A program made the translations under genes and the position numbers. The notes below the pieces were generated by a model. The model was not told where the DNA came from, did no database searches, and worked only from the letters and a program-made list of their open reading frames with translations. A stretch of DNA of 64,000 nt from Thermaurantimonas sp046295455 (lineage in GTDB: Bacteria; Bacteroidota; Bacteroidia; Flavobacteriales; Schleiferiaceae): NCBI GenBank assembly GCA_046295455.1, contig JBKBNI010000001.1:297305-361304 (forward strand). The letters run 5' to 3'. Positions 1 to 8,728 of the stretch are shown here, piece by piece. Position 1 is the stretch's first letter. Every line of letters starts with the position of its first letter.

Positions 1-168
1 TCCAGATTTTTCTCCCTCCTTCTCTTCCACGGTGAGCTGAGTGTCGGTATGCGAATTGGTCAGAGTGAAGCTCAACGAAGGATTGGCTGGTCGTTGGTTT
101 TCAAACTTACCCCAATACTTTACGATTGCAATATTGCTTGGCGCAATCCATCTTGTGGTATAAGACAT
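1..168 (-). CDS. mvaD: Diphosphomevalonate decarboxylase, N-terminal 56 residues (cut by window edge)
   Basis: The reverse strand from the ATG at 166-168 reads 56 codons without a stop to the window edge, so the 3' part is missing. Residues 9-21 are APSNIAIVKYWGK, the family signature of diphosphomevalonate decarboxylase, a GHMP-fold enzyme. It converts mevalonate diphosphate and ATP into isopentenyl diphosphate, the last step of the mevalonate route to isoprenoids. It lies 10 bases after the stop of the metallophosphatase upstream, so the two are probably co-transcribed. Its presence implies that this organism uses the mevalonate pathway, at least in part. The family call is secure; nothing can be said about the missing C-terminal part. 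Confidence 0.9.
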   Translation of the reverse strand, partial: MSYTTRWIAPSNIAIVKYWGKFENQRPANPSLSFTLTNSHTDTQLTVEEKEGEKSG

Positions 169-178
169 ATCTTGTGTT

Positions 179-877
179 TTAAAAAAACTTTAGCGAATCT
201 GTCGCTGAGGTTAAACCGGGAATATTTTGGACAGTCAGATCTCTTGGGTCTGTTTCTTGGGTAATCACTTCCAAAAGCTGGCCGGTGTAGGTAACTCGCA
301 CGGCACTTAGTCCCAACCCCAGATACGCTCCTGTGTCGATGTGCCAGGCATTCTCACGGGGTATATAGGTGGGTTTGCCCAAAGGCTGGACGACATGACC
401 TGTGATTTGAAGATTTGACAGCTGCCTTAAGGGTTCTCTGTTTATTAGGACGTTAGACTCAGAAAATGGATTAAACGGGTCAGTAGCAGAGCGTGACACT
501 CCGGCATGGGTGATTAGGATGTCTCTGTTCTCCCACTTAATAGGTAGGTTTTTCAGCCAGTTTTTTACCTTATTAAGCTCAAGTTTGGGATGGATTTTTA
601 TTTGCTGATACGTATCACGGTTGATAAGGTTAAAGGTTCCTGATCTAAGTGAATCGAGAAACATCTGCTCATGATTGCCCCTCAGAAAATAGACAAGATA
701 AGGGTACTTGGAAATAAGCTTGAGGGCATACCGAAGCACTTTGGCTGAATGTGGTCCCTTATTTATAAAATCGCCTAACTGTATTAAAAAGTCTGTGTCA
801 GGATTCCAGTGCCTGGTTACCAAGTTTTTGAAGGTGTAATGACACCCGTGTACATCCCCTACAACAAACAGATTCAT
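179..877 (-). CDS. Serine/threonine-phosphatase-like metallophosphoesterase
   Basis: 232 residues with the ordered calcineurin-type metal-binding motifs GDVHG (7-11), GDFINKG (35-41) and GNHE (67-70), then a later HAG motif (about 123). This is the arrangement of small PPP-type phosphatases and of PrpE/ApaH-like diadenosine tetraphosphatases. It should be a cytoplasmic two-metal hydrolase for phosphoesters, possibly phosphoproteins or dinucleoside polyphosphates; the substrate cannot be read from sequence. There is no signal peptide. It sits between dnaN (33 bases upstream) and mvaD (10 bases downstream) on the same strand, which suggests one transcript but no obvious shared pathway. Confidence 0.8.
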   Translation of the reverse strand: MNLFVVGDVHGCHYTFKNLVTRHWNPDTDFLIQLGDFINKGPHSAKVLRYALKLISKYPYLVYFLRGNHEQMFLDSLRSGTFNLINRDTYQQIKIHPKLELNKVKNWLKNLPIKWENRDILITHAGVSRSATDPFNPFSESNVLINREPLRQLSNLQITGHVVQPLGKPTYIPRENAWHIDTGAYLGLGLSAVRVTYTGQLLEVITQETDPRDLTVQNIPGLTSATDSLKFF

Positions 878-910
878 ACAATCTTAAAACCTGAATTTCA
901 GGTTATTGTT

Positions 911-2026
911 TCAGGCAATCATGACAGGCATGACGAGCATGAGTACATCTTCGCTCTCACTGAGACCGTCTTCTGCAAAGAGCAAGCAGGGCTTTGAATA
1001 GGAGGAAAATTCCATTCGCACATATTCGGATTCGTAATTCGAAAGTATCTCAATCAGATTTTTTGAATTGAAGCCTATGGTCATGTCAGAACCAGAGTAT
1101 TCACACGGAAGATTTTCTTCGGCCTTATTAGATAGTTCGATGTCTTCGGCGGAGACGGATAGCATATTTCCGGATATGGCCACCTTGATGAGGTTTGAGG
1201 ATTTGCTGGCGATGATCGAAATCCTCTTTATGGCAGAAAGAAGAGTATTTCGCGCTATACGGAGCACATTGGGGTTGTCTTTCGGAATTACATTTTCGTA
1301 AGGTGGATATCTGCCTTCGATTAGTTTAGCAATAAATGTTTGATTTTCAGTAATAAACTTCACATTTGTACCATTGGAACGGATATCCACCGATTCGGCA
1401 TCGCTCAGCAAGGATTTCAGAATATTTAATGCTTTTTTTGGGACGATGAATTCATTAGTTTCTGTGCTTACGATGTCTGTTCTTTTGTATTTGGAGAGTT
1501 TGTGGCCATCTGTGGCTACAAAGGCGCATCCGCTGGTAGTCAGTTGAAAAAACACTCCCATGAGCGTAATTCTTATTTCATCATTTCCGGTGGCAAAAAT
1601 GGTTTTGGAGAGGGCTGTAGACAGGACTTCTGCCGGCATGCTGACTCCAGCCTCGGCCTGCACGTCTCGCATTCTCGGATATTCTCGAGCATCAATTACA
1701 GCTAGAGAGGCTTTTCCGGTCTCATAAATGATCTCCAGTATGTTCTGATCTTCCTTAAGACTCAGGGTAATAGGCTGGTCGGGTAAGCTCTTGATCAGAT
1801 CTAAGAACGTACGGCCAAATACACAAAAGGATCCTTTAGACTCTGATTCTACTTCTACGATGGACGTCAATAATGATTGGGTATCCGTTGCGGTAATTTT
1901 CAGTTTGCTGTCCTCGAGTTCAAGTAAAAAATATTGAGAAAATTGAATGGTCGGGCTGTTGGAGAGAAGGCTTGCAGAACTTTGAAGGTATTTCAATAAG
2001 TTATTGCTGCTTACTATAAATTTCAT
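911..2026 (-). CDS. dnaN: DNA polymerase III subunit beta (sliding clamp)
   Basis: 371 residues, the normal clamp length, fitting three repeated clamp domains of about 120 residues each. Recognisable landmarks are the N-terminal MKFIVSSNNLL, the middle-domain ATDGHKLS and the C-terminal VLMLVMPVMIA, which contributes to the cleft where polymerase and other partners dock. The protein forms the ring that tethers the replicative polymerase to DNA. The ATG at 2024-2026 is 24 bases downstream of a good TACTTTTG box, supporting this start and a promoter of its own. dnaA is not next to it here, unlike the arrangement near the origin in many bacteria. Confidence 0.97.
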   Translation of the reverse strand: MKFIVSSNNLLKYLQSSASLLSNSPTIQFSQYFLLELEDSKLKITATDTQSLLTSIVEVESESKGSFCVFGRTFLDLIKSLPDQPITLSLKEDQNILEIIYETGKASLAVIDAREYPRMRDVQAEAGVSMPAEVLSTALSKTIFATGNDEIRITLMGVFFQLTTSGCAFVATDGHKLSKYKRTDIVSTETNEFIVPKKALNILKSLLSDAESVDIRSNGTNVKFITENQTFIAKLIEGRYPPYENVIPKDNPNVLRIARNTLLSAIKRISIIASKSSNLIKVAISGNMLSVSAEDIELSNKAEENLPCEYSGSDMTIGFNSKNLIEILSNYESEYVRMEFSSYSKPCLLFAEDGLSESEDVLMLVMPVMIA

Positions 2027-2049
2027 TGCCGATGTTTATTTTAAGACGA

Positions 2050-2057
2050 CAAAAGTA
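2050..2057 (-). promoter_or_regulatory. -7 promoter box (TACTTTTG) of dnaN
   Basis: Reverse-strand TACTTTTG matches the Bacteroidota -7 consensus TAnnTTTG exactly and ends 24 bases before the dnaN start codon. No clear TTG -33 element was found at 17-23 bases upstream, so this is a one-box match. Confidence 0.5.
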
Positions 2058-2092
2058 TGCTCTTTTTGTAAAAAGGAATTTTTTGGTTTGAA

Positions 2093-2785
2093 TTATTGCT
2101 TTGAATCTTGTTGTGATTCAATCAATCCATCTCTGAGCCGGACTACCCTGCGGGCGCGACGGGCGATGTCTTCTTCATGGGTTACAAGGATGATGGTATT
2201 GCCCTGTAGGTGGATCTGATCAAAAAGTTCCATGATGTCATAAGAGGTTTTTGTGTCGAGGTTTCCTGTGGGTTCGTCGGCCAGTATGATCGAAGGATTG
2301 TTTACCAAGGCCCGGGCAATGGCTACGCGTTGGCGTTGTCCACCGGATAGTTGATTGGGCTTATGATCCATTCGGTCGCTTAATCCCACTTTGATCAAGA
2401 CCTCTCTGGCTTTTTCAAGTCTTTCGGATTTTGGAACTCCTGAATATATCAGAGGCTGACTTACATTTTCTAAAGCGGTGACGCGCGGCAGCAGGTTGAA
2501 TGTCTGAAAGACAAAGCCGATTTCCTTGTTCCGAATGCGGGCAAGCTGGTCATCGTCCATTCTGCTTACGTCCTTGCCATTGAGGATATAGTCGCCGGAA
2601 GTTGGGGTATCGAGACATCCGATGATGTTCATCAGAGTAGATTTTCCGCTGCCCGAAGGTCCCATCAAAGCAGTATATTCGTTTCTGTCAATTGTGAGAT
2701 CTATCCCTCTTAGCGCTTCTACAATAGTGCCGCCCATTTTAAACTGTCGTTTGATCTGCCGGAGCTGTATGACGGGGTCTTTCAT
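2093..2785 (-). CDS. ABC transporter ATP-binding protein (LolD/MacB type)
   Basis: 230 residues with Walker A GPSGSGKST (42-50), Q-loop in VFQTFNLLP (92-100), signature LSGGQ (146-150), Walker B IILADE (166-171) and H-loop His203. Length and the sequence around the Q-loop and signature fit the LolD/MacB/FtsE-like group, which drives mechanotransmission permeases for lipoprotein release, efflux or cell-wall signalling. No MacB/LolC-like permease lies next to it: upstream is a cysteine peptidase and downstream is dnaN with its own promoter. It is therefore an orphan ATPase whose membrane partner must be encoded elsewhere. Soluble, on the cytoplasmic face of the membrane. Confidence 0.9.
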   Translation of the reverse strand: MKDPVIQLRQIKRQFKMGGTIVEALRGIDLTIDRNEYTALMGPSGSGKSTLMNIIGCLDTPTSGDYILNGKDVSRMDDDQLARIRNKEIGFVFQTFNLLPRVTALENVSQPLIYSGVPKSERLEKAREVLIKVGLSDRMDHKPNQLSGGQRQRVAIARALVNNPSIILADEPTGNLDTKTSYDIMELFDQIHLQGNTIILVTHEEDIARRARRVVRLRDGLIESQQDSKQ

Positions 2786-2819
2786 CGGATGTAGCCGGAT
2801 GTTTTATATGGATAAAAAT

Positions 2820-4010
2820 TTATAGCCCAAGTTTAGAGCGTATATCGCGGGGTAATGCGTCTTTATGAAGTAGTAAAGCAATGGTTTTGTATCGCACAAA
2901 AGCTTCAGATGCCATTATGTAGCCGCTGCGGTGAGCATTGGGAATTTCACCCCAACTGTTTTTTGTGATGTAATAGATAGTACCCTTTTGGTCGCGAGCC
3001 ATGCCTGTAATGTGCATTCCGTGATCGTCTGTGGTCTCAAAATTTTCAAATGCTTGCTGACGCTCCTCCTGTGTGACGATTCGCTCCTTTTTCGGGCCAT
3101 CAAACATTGTTTTTCGCTCTTCATCGGTCATTTGTTCATATGGTTTTTCTGGTATTATGGCGATTCCGTTTTTTATGGAAAAACCTTTTTCACTGACGTC
3201 TGTAGCCCAGCCCACTGTGAATCCATTGTCAATGGCATGGCGAAGTGCTCGCATCATGTCATCCAAGGGCAAATTGTAGCTTTCGCCCCAGGCCCAGTTG
3301 TCCGGAACTTCAACATACATTGCCTTGTAAAAAGGAGCATGTGTAAAAGAGGTGATCTGAATGTAGTCGTCCGGGTTAAGTTTCAGATAATCTGACACAA
3401 ATGACCTCGGTGTGTATCTTCGTCCTTCCCACATAAATTCAGAAGGATACTTGCCCAGATATGCGGAAAGAATGTTTTCATAGGCAGACATCCATGCCGT
3501 GGAGAGACGCCCATTGGGGTTTTTTACAATAGCATCTAAAAAAGCTTTTAAGACGGATTCGAGTTCGGAGTGTTTGTTCTTCTCCTCTCCGTATTCCAAA
3601 CCCTGGTAGACCGTAGCTGGTACAACTCCATATTTTTTCATGACATACAATACATCCGGAAGTTGACCACCTTGTCCAAAATTGAGATGCCCCTGCATAC
3701 GCACGTATTTGATCCCCTTATCTAGATATACCTGGCGGACGGTGAACATTTCTGAAATATCCACTACTGGTCTTTTCAGACGCCTCAGTTCGCTTTCGAT
3801 AAAAGAAGTAGCCGAATAACTCCAACAAGTGCCTGATGATGCCTGATCCTTGACCGGAAGCACATGGTGATCTTTTAAAATGGTAAACTCAAACTTTTGC
3901 TCTGCATCTTGCTGACCGTGACCTTTAACCTTTTGTATCAGATCATCCTGGGCCTTCAATCCAAACGCCCAGACGACAGCCAGCGAAAAAAGAACAACCT
4001 TTCTATTCAT
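2820..4010 (-). CDS. Secreted C1B-family cysteine peptidase (bleomycin hydrolase/aminopeptidase C-like)
   Basis: 396 residues from the ATG at 4008-4010; an upstream in-frame TTG at 4019 is less likely because the signal peptide starts cleanly at MNRKVV. A hydrophobic leader (1-20) ends in KAQ. The papain-fold triad is visible: Cys62 in GTCWS with the oxyanion glutamine in KDQASS, His in DDHGMHITG near 335, and Asn in KNSWGE near 350. This domain order matches bleomycin hydrolase/PepC, normally cytoplasmic; the signal peptide places this one in the periplasm or outside, as is common in Bacteroidota. Likely role is trimming peptides after uptake or secretion. 34 bases upstream of the ABC ATPase. 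Confidence 0.88.
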   Translation of the reverse strand: MNRKVVLFSLAVVWAFGLKAQDDLIQKVKGHGQQDAEQKFEFTILKDHHVLPVKDQASSGTCWSYSATSFIESELRRLKRPVVDISEMFTVRQVYLDKGIKYVRMQGHLNFGQGGQLPDVLYVMKKYGVVPATVYQGLEYGEEKNKHSELESVLKAFLDAIVKNPNGRLSTAWMSAYENILSAYLGKYPSEFMWEGRRYTPRSFVSDYLKLNPDDYIQITSFTHAPFYKAMYVEVPDNWAWGESYNLPLDDMMRALRHAIDNGFTVGWATDVSEKGFSIKNGIAIIPEKPYEQMTDEERKTMFDGPKKERIVTQEERQQAFENFETTDDHGMHITGMARDQKGTIYYITKNSWGEIPNAHRSGYIMASEAFVRYKTIALLLHKDALPRDIRSKLGL

Positions 4011-4225
4011 CCCTTTCAAAATTATTCAGTGCAATTTTAGGCTATTTTCAACGATTCAGCCTTTTTACCTCGAATTAATTGTCAAGAAAGTATCTCTCGA
4101 GGAACGATTGCAGCCTTTTGCCACTGAGATGGACAAGATAGATTGGAGGAATCAAGCGCAAAATCCGAAATACTGTGTACAATAAAAAATCCTGAATTGG
4201 CTGCCCGGCCGGGCGATTCGTTTAT

Positions 4226-4432
4226 TCAACGTTTAGCAGTATTGCTGATCGTCTTCTCTTTATTTCTCCCCGGCCAATCTATAATAACCGCGTATACTAC
4301 CAGCACTAAAGCCCCCAGAGCGAATTCAATATGCACATTGTTCACAGCAAGTCTTGTGACGTACACCGATGAGGCAAACCAACTCACAGGGACAATGACG
4401 CGGGTAATGGCCCACTTGGCATATGCTTTCAT
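4226..4432 (-). CDS. Small membrane protein, 68 aa, translationally coupled to the FAD oxidoreductase
   Basis: Start codon ATG at 4430-4432 overlaps the TGA of the upstream oxidoreductase gene as ATGA, a classic coupling arrangement. The 68-residue product has a basic start (MKAYAKWAITR), two hydrophobic stretches (about 8-27 and 37-53) and a basic tail, so it should be an inner-membrane protein with two short transmembrane helices. I do not recognise a family. The overlap and the run of closely spaced genes upstream make it the last gene of the 8.6-4.2 kb operon. A longer in-frame ORF begins at 4546 but that part lies inside the oxidoreductase gene and is not needed. Confidence 0.6.
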   Translation of the reverse strand: MKAYAKWAITRVIVPVSWFASSVYVTRLAVNNVHIEFALGALVLVVYAVIIDWPGRNKEKTISNTAKR

Positions 4433-5931
4433 AGTTCGCCGGTTTTGAAATGCCGTTTTTCGTCGCGACAAATCAGTTGGATAGCGTCCCTGCCCGAGTA
4501 AGCCGCCGGGGGCATTCCGCCACCGGGCGTAACCCAGTGCCCGCACATATAGAAGTTGCTAAGTCCTTTGAAATGAGTTGGTAATTTCAATTTTGTGGCT
4601 TCGGGCGTGGGCAACCAGCCTTCGTAACTGCCGTTGTGGTTGCCCGTCCAGTTTTTGTAGGTGATGGGCGTGGCGGTATCGGTAAATTCTAGATGGGCTT
4701 TGATATTGCCAAGTTCTTTTTCCAAAGCATCTACCAGTGCATCGCTGATGCGTTTTCGCTCGGCGCGGTAGGCTTCCTGGCCTTGTTCGTAGAGGTTTTT
4801 CCAAAATTCGTAGTCCGTATCCACCATGGCCGTAATGAGCGTTTTTCCTTGCGGGGCAAGCGTTGGATCAAAATTGTAAATCTGAAACGTGATGCGTTGG
4901 TGGGTGTAGTTGCCTACTTGAAGGGGTGCTGTCAATGGGATATTGACGCCAACGATGGAAGGGGGAATTTCGTCAAACACACGGGCAACGCCTGCCGAAA
5001 AATAAACCAGAGAGGGAAAGGTCTTGAGCGTTTGGTAGGCGGTTTTGGTTGTTGAGTCCACGTATTGCTCGCCCAGCAATTCAAACAAAACACTGTGTCC
5101 ATCGGCTGCCGAGATCACGTAGTCGGCCTGGATGGTTTGGTTATGGTTGATTTCCAAGCCCATAGCCCGGTTGTTTTCAATGATAATTTTAGTCGCTTTT
5201 TGCCCGAATTCGATTTTTCCGCCCAAATCGCGGTATCGTTTTTCCAGTCGCTCGACGAACTTGCCCGAACCGCCCAGGGGATAACCGGCCGTGCCTTTGT
5301 AAGCATATGCCAACTGCATCAAAAAGAAGGTCATGGACATCTCTGATGCCCAGAAGTTTTCAAAAGCCAATCGCAGGGTATCGGATTGGAACTTTTGGGC
5401 AAATTGCTTGATGGAAATTTGGTTGTACTTGCCCATCACCATCACAAAAGGCAGGTTGGAAAGCAGGGCTTTGGTCCAATCCCAGACGTTGAGCAATTCA
5501 AAGGCTTTGTCCAATGGGAAAGAATTATTGGCTACGGTTTCAATAGCTTTTACAAATTCATCAATCACTCCTTCATCGGTAGGGGATATTTCTAAAAAGT
5601 GCTTTTTGAGTCGGTGAACGTCGGTGTAAAAATGTACCGACTGCCCGTTGATGTTTTGGTATTCAATGAAGCTGCTATGATTATGGAAGGTATTGCCTTC
5701 TATCACGCCCAGTTGATGCCACAAGTCGTACAGGTCTGTGCCGGGCGCCGACCCTACCAACCAATGGATGGAGCCGTTGACGTAGTAACCTTTGTTGTGC
5801 CACGACGAGCATACGCCCCCGGTTTTGTGTCCCATTTCGTAGATGGTAGTATTAAACCCATTGATGCGGGCAAATATCCCCGCAGAAAGTCCCGAAATAC
5901 CTGCCCCGATGATGGCGATGTTCTTGCTCAT
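4429..5931 (-). CDS. Phytoene-desaturase/retinol-saturase-like FAD-dependent oxidoreductase
   Basis: 500 residues. An N-terminal dinucleotide-binding motif GAGISGLSAG (8-17) is followed by an FAD-binding segment (YEMGHKTGGVCSS) and, near the C-terminus, the CGHWVTPGGGMPPAA segment typical of the COG1233 group that includes CrtI desaturases, CrtISO isomerase and retinol saturase. These flavoproteins desaturate, isomerise or reduce polyenes and related lipids. Substrate is unknown: no crtB or other carotenoid genes are nearby. It starts 4 bases after the beta-barrel gene and overlaps the 68-aa membrane-protein gene. The context with an intramembrane protease, a lipoprotein hydrolase and an outer-membrane protein points to lipid or envelope metabolism rather than classical pigment synthesis, but this is inference. 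Confidence 0.82.
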   Translation of the reverse strand: MSKNIAIIGAGISGLSAGIFARINGFNTTIYEMGHKTGGVCSSWHNKGYYVNGSIHWLVGSAPGTDLYDLWHQLGVIEGNTFHNHSSFIEYQNINGQSVHFYTDVHRLKKHFLEISPTDEGVIDEFVKAIETVANNSFPLDKAFELLNVWDWTKALLSNLPFVMVMGKYNQISIKQFAQKFQSDTLRLAFENFWASEMSMTFFLMQLAYAYKGTAGYPLGGSGKFVERLEKRYRDLGGKIEFGQKATKIIIENNRAMGLEINHNQTIQADYVISAADGHSVLFELLGEQYVDSTTKTAYQTLKTFPSLVYFSAGVARVFDEIPPSIVGVNIPLTAPLQVGNYTHQRITFQIYNFDPTLAPQGKTLITAMVDTDYEFWKNLYEQGQEAYRAERKRISDALVDALEKELGNIKAHLEFTDTATPITYKNWTGNHNGSYEGWLPTPEATKLKLPTHFKGLSNFYMCGHWVTPGGGMPPAAYSGRDAIQLICRDEKRHFKTGEL

Positions 5932-5935
5932 TCTG

Positions 5936-6664
5936 TTATTGGTTTTTAATTACATACCCCACATTCACTCCGCCATAAAAAGGCATAATTCCGATGTCGG
6001 GCAGGGCTACCACGCCAAGCCTGTTGGGTTGATGTTGAAATCCTGCAATGAGATTGAGCTGCCAGTTGGGTCTGAAATAGGCGACTCCAACGCCCGCTTG
6101 CAGGGTGAAATGGTTTTGGTAAAACCACCCATCTTTAGGCCCTCGATACTGCCCGTCGTCATTGGGATACAAATCCCGGAAGGCATTGCGGGCATATTCG
6201 CTGTGTGTGATGTGTATCCACGGCTGATAGTTGAGTGCCAGATGCGGGGCAAATACCCATTTACTGCCGTAATATCCGGGCAAAAGGTCTATTTTGAATC
6301 CTGAATGCACATATTTCCCGTTTAGGTCTTCGGTGCGGGACAGGTTCCAACTCAATCCGGCAATGGATTTGAACTTGTCAGAAAAAGCTATCAACACTCC
6401 GGCTCCTATGCGAAAATCAAAGTCAAAGCCTTTTTGCGAAAAAATCGGGAAATTAGCTTGGGCAATGATGCCATAGCGTTCAAGGGTTTTGCCTTCATTC
6501 CCAAAGCCAAACAGATAATCCATATTGGCGTTGAGGTTGGGATTGGCATTTACGCCTGCTGAAAGCACTTGCCCGCCATCGTGCAACAATCCGAAATAGT
6601 TTTGTGCATATGTCCTTTGAACTGTTATGAAGATGATTATGAGTACGATGATTTTCATTTTCAT
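5936..6664 (-). CDS. Probable outer-membrane beta-barrel protein, 242 aa
   Basis: Start chosen at the ATG at 6662-6664 (MKMKIIVLII), which shares one base with the TAA of the upstream gene (TAATG). A second in-frame ATG follows two codons later. A leader of about 20 residues ends in TYAQ. The mature part alternates aromatic and glycine-rich stretches with no hydrophobic helix and ends in YGGVNVGYVIKNQ, consistent with amphipathic strands. Homologous function is not recognised; it may be a small porin or an outer-membrane protein of the OmpW/PorT kind. It lies between the CPBP-type gene and the oxidoreductase in a compact operon. Confidence 0.6.
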   Translation of the reverse strand: MKMKIIVLIIIFITVQRTYAQNYFGLLHDGGQVLSAGVNANPNLNANMDYLFGFGNEGKTLERYGIIAQANFPIFSQKGFDFDFRIGAGVLIAFSDKFKSIAGLSWNLSRTEDLNGKYVHSGFKIDLLPGYYGSKWVFAPHLALNYQPWIHITHSEYARNAFRDLYPNDDGQYRGPKDGWFYQNHFTLQAGVGVAYFRPNWQLNLIAGFQHQPNRLGVVALPDIGIMPFYGGVNVGYVIKNQ

Positions 6665-7666
6665 TAAAATATTTTTTGAATGTTGAAACCAATCCAATTA
6701 TTATCGTTTTCCGAACCGCCATTCAGTAAATAATACGTGGTGGATGAGCAAAAATTAAACAAGATGTGGGCGGCACTCGAAGTCCTCAGCCCCGAATGCC
6801 GATACGATGCACTCATCAAAAAGCTGAATGCAGCAGTTCGCAAAGTATTACCAAGCACAAGTTCCCGATCAGCGATGTAATACTGCGGAAAATGAGAAGC
6901 GGTAAAGTAAAGTATATCAAATGCGTGTGCCCATCCGGTAGAAGCATTCATTTGCATCTGCTCAAAAAACACACCCCGATAATGGGCTTCTTCACTTGCC
7001 CCGACTAAGCTATGCACCAGTAAGTTTGCCCCAATCATCAGGGGCAGAGCCGCCAACGGTCGATATTCTTTTGTTCCGATAAATGTTTTTCCGGTTCGGA
7101 ATACGGAATTGCCGCTATTGCTAAAAAGCAGGTTGATGCCGATCGCTCCTAACGCGCTTCCCCAGACAAAGGGGTTTTTTGATGGTTTCCTTATAGTACG
7201 GGGCAAGTAACAGTTCATATACTTTGTATGGCTGCCAAGAGTCCGAAGCGCCTAGATGCCTTAAACGCAAGTCTCTATACGCAGTGTAGGAAGCAAAAAG
7301 CGACACATTGTAAGCTGGTACAAACAGCATTCTGTTGTAGAAGTTAGGCGGCTCCGTTTGCGTATTTTTTGTGACGTAAAATCCGGCTGTTACCGCAGCC
7401 TGTAGCCCTAAAAGTCCAAAGCCTTTGCCTTGAGAAAGGTTGGGTAAGTGTTGCAAGCTGTTGGTCAAAAAAAATGCGGGACTGAAATTTCTCGATTGGA
7501 AATTTTCTTCGCTGTAAAATAGGGTTTGTCCGAGTGTGGCAACATTCGCTGCTACCGAATAGGTGATGAGTTTATTGGCTTTTTTCTGAAAAGTAAGGCT
7601 ATCGCCTTGGGCGTATGAATCAATTGCGGCTGTAAACGCCAACCAACTAAACCATAAACTTTTCAT
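6664..7666 (-). pseudogene. CPBP-family intramembrane protease split by a one-base frameshift
   Basis: Two overlapping reverse frames together make one protein of about 334 residues. The first frame (7666 to about 7175) has a signal-like start (MKSLWFSWLAFTAA) and several hydrophobic stretches. It reads KETIKKP and then runs out of frame. The second frame continues from NPFVWGSALGA and carries all three CPBP/Abi motifs: EEAHYRG (EExxxR), a histidine in TASHFPQ and HILFN (HxxxN). The switch falls in the homopolymers CCCC/AAAAAA (GGGGTTTTTT on the plus strand, 7171-7180); deleting one base there restores a single frame. CPBP proteins are CAAX-protease-like membrane metalloproteases. This may be a true frameshift, a sequencing error or slippage-regulated. 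It starts 3 bases after the hydrolase gene and ends overlapping the barrel gene. Confidence 0.75.
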
Positions 7667-7669
7667 CGC

Positions 7670-8647
7670 CTAATACTCCTTTAAAAATGATTTGATGGCC
7701 GTTATCACTTCGTCAAATTTTTCCATATTCATTCTATGTCCGGCATCTTTGATTTCTACTACTTGGGCATTTACAAAGTGTGGTTTGGAATATTGCTTTT
7801 GCATTTCATAGCCCAGCGAACTGCACGAACCACCCAAAATCAAGACGGTATCGGGGTAATTTTGAATGCCTTGCGTAAAATCGTAAGTAAAACCAGACAT
7901 TGGGTTGCCCAGCCTTTTGTTGCGGACATATTCCAAAAATCCGCCTACACGATGCACTTGCCAAGGTGGCGGATTGTTGCCATCGCAGTGGTAGCCTTTG
8001 GTCATGGTGCTGCGGAGAATCATCATTGCCCGGTAGTCTATTTGTTCGTGGTCGCGAGGGCTAATGGCCTGCCCGTGGCGCGCCATATTGTTCCAAGAGC
8101 CATTGTCGTATCGAAACTGCACAATGGTTTTGAAGAGTTTTTGCATATCATCGCCTGTGAGCGGCATGGGCTCAATGAGCAGGAGTTGGGCTACTTTTTC
8201 GGGATTTTTGGAGGTGTATAGCGTGGCCAGTCCGCCACCCCAGGATTGCCCGATGACGGTTACTTTTTGGCTGGGTGCATAGATGGCTATCATCGCATTG
8301 ATTTCTTCTACGGCACTCTCTAAGGTAAATTCATCTTCCGTGATGCGTTCGGAAAGTCCGCAGCCGCGTTGGTCCCATATTACCACGTAGTATTTGTCCG
8401 AAAGGCTTTCGCAGATGTTGCGGTAGGGGCGGGTATCGGTGTAGCTGCCGTGCAGAATAAAAAGGGGAGGATTGCTCACATTGCCAAATGTGCGAACGTG
8501 GATAAGTCTTTGTTTGCCTGCAACATTTACACTTACACTGGGTAAGTTCAGGTCCTGGTCAACGGTGGGTGGGACGAGTACGCCCAAATCGTCTATTTTT
8601 GAGCAACATATCAGCCAAAATGTTGCAAGTAGGTAAAGCCATTTCAT
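7670..8647 (-). CDS. Alpha/beta hydrolase lipoprotein (proline iminopeptidase-like, S33)
   Basis: 325 residues from the ATG at 8645-8647; an upstream TTG at 8671 would only add residues before the leader. The leader MKWLYLLATFWLICC ends in cysteines and suggests a lipoprotein, though the lipobox is atypical. The fold motifs are the oxyanion HGS (FILHGSYTD), the WDQRGCGLS segment typical of S33 enzymes, the nucleophile elbow GQSWGGG and the catalytic His in DAGHRMN near the C-terminus. The usual acidic residue after the GG turn (LILGGSCSS) is not obvious. Probable envelope-anchored esterase or aminopeptidase. First gene of the compact run towards 4.2 kb; 81 bases separate it from the Crp-type regulator. 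Confidence 0.8.
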   Translation of the reverse strand: MKWLYLLATFWLICCSKIDDLGVLVPPTVDQDLNLPSVSVNVAGKQRLIHVRTFGNVSNPPLFILHGSYTDTRPYRNICESLSDKYYVVIWDQRGCGLSERITEDEFTLESAVEEINAMIAIYAPSQKVTVIGQSWGGGLATLYTSKNPEKVAQLLLIEPMPLTGDDMQKLFKTIVQFRYDNGSWNNMARHGQAISPRDHEQIDYRAMMILRSTMTKGYHCDGNNPPPWQVHRVGGFLEYVRNKRLGNPMSGFTYDFTQGIQNYPDTVLILGGSCSSLGYEMQKQYSKPHFVNAQVVEIKDAGHRMNMEKFDEVITAIKSFLKEY

Positions 8648-8728
8648 AAGGTAGCCATTGTGTCTCCTCAAAGGAAATCACTTTTCGGACAAATCCCATT
8701 TACATTTGGCAAGAAATACGGTAGTCGG

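Noticed and set aside
4226..4432. Toxin-antitoxin small gene.
   Set aside because: No antitoxin partner and the ORF is coupled to an enzyme gene; two membrane helices fit an accessory protein better.
4693..5617. Several plus-strand ORFs inside the FAD oxidoreductase gene.
   Set aside because: Antisense shadows of a well-supported flavoprotein gene.
7165..7180. Programmed ribosomal frameshift in the CPBP gene.
   Set aside because: A slippery run exists, but no stimulatory hairpin or regulated logic is evident; a sequencing error or mutation is simpler, so it is only listed as a possibility.
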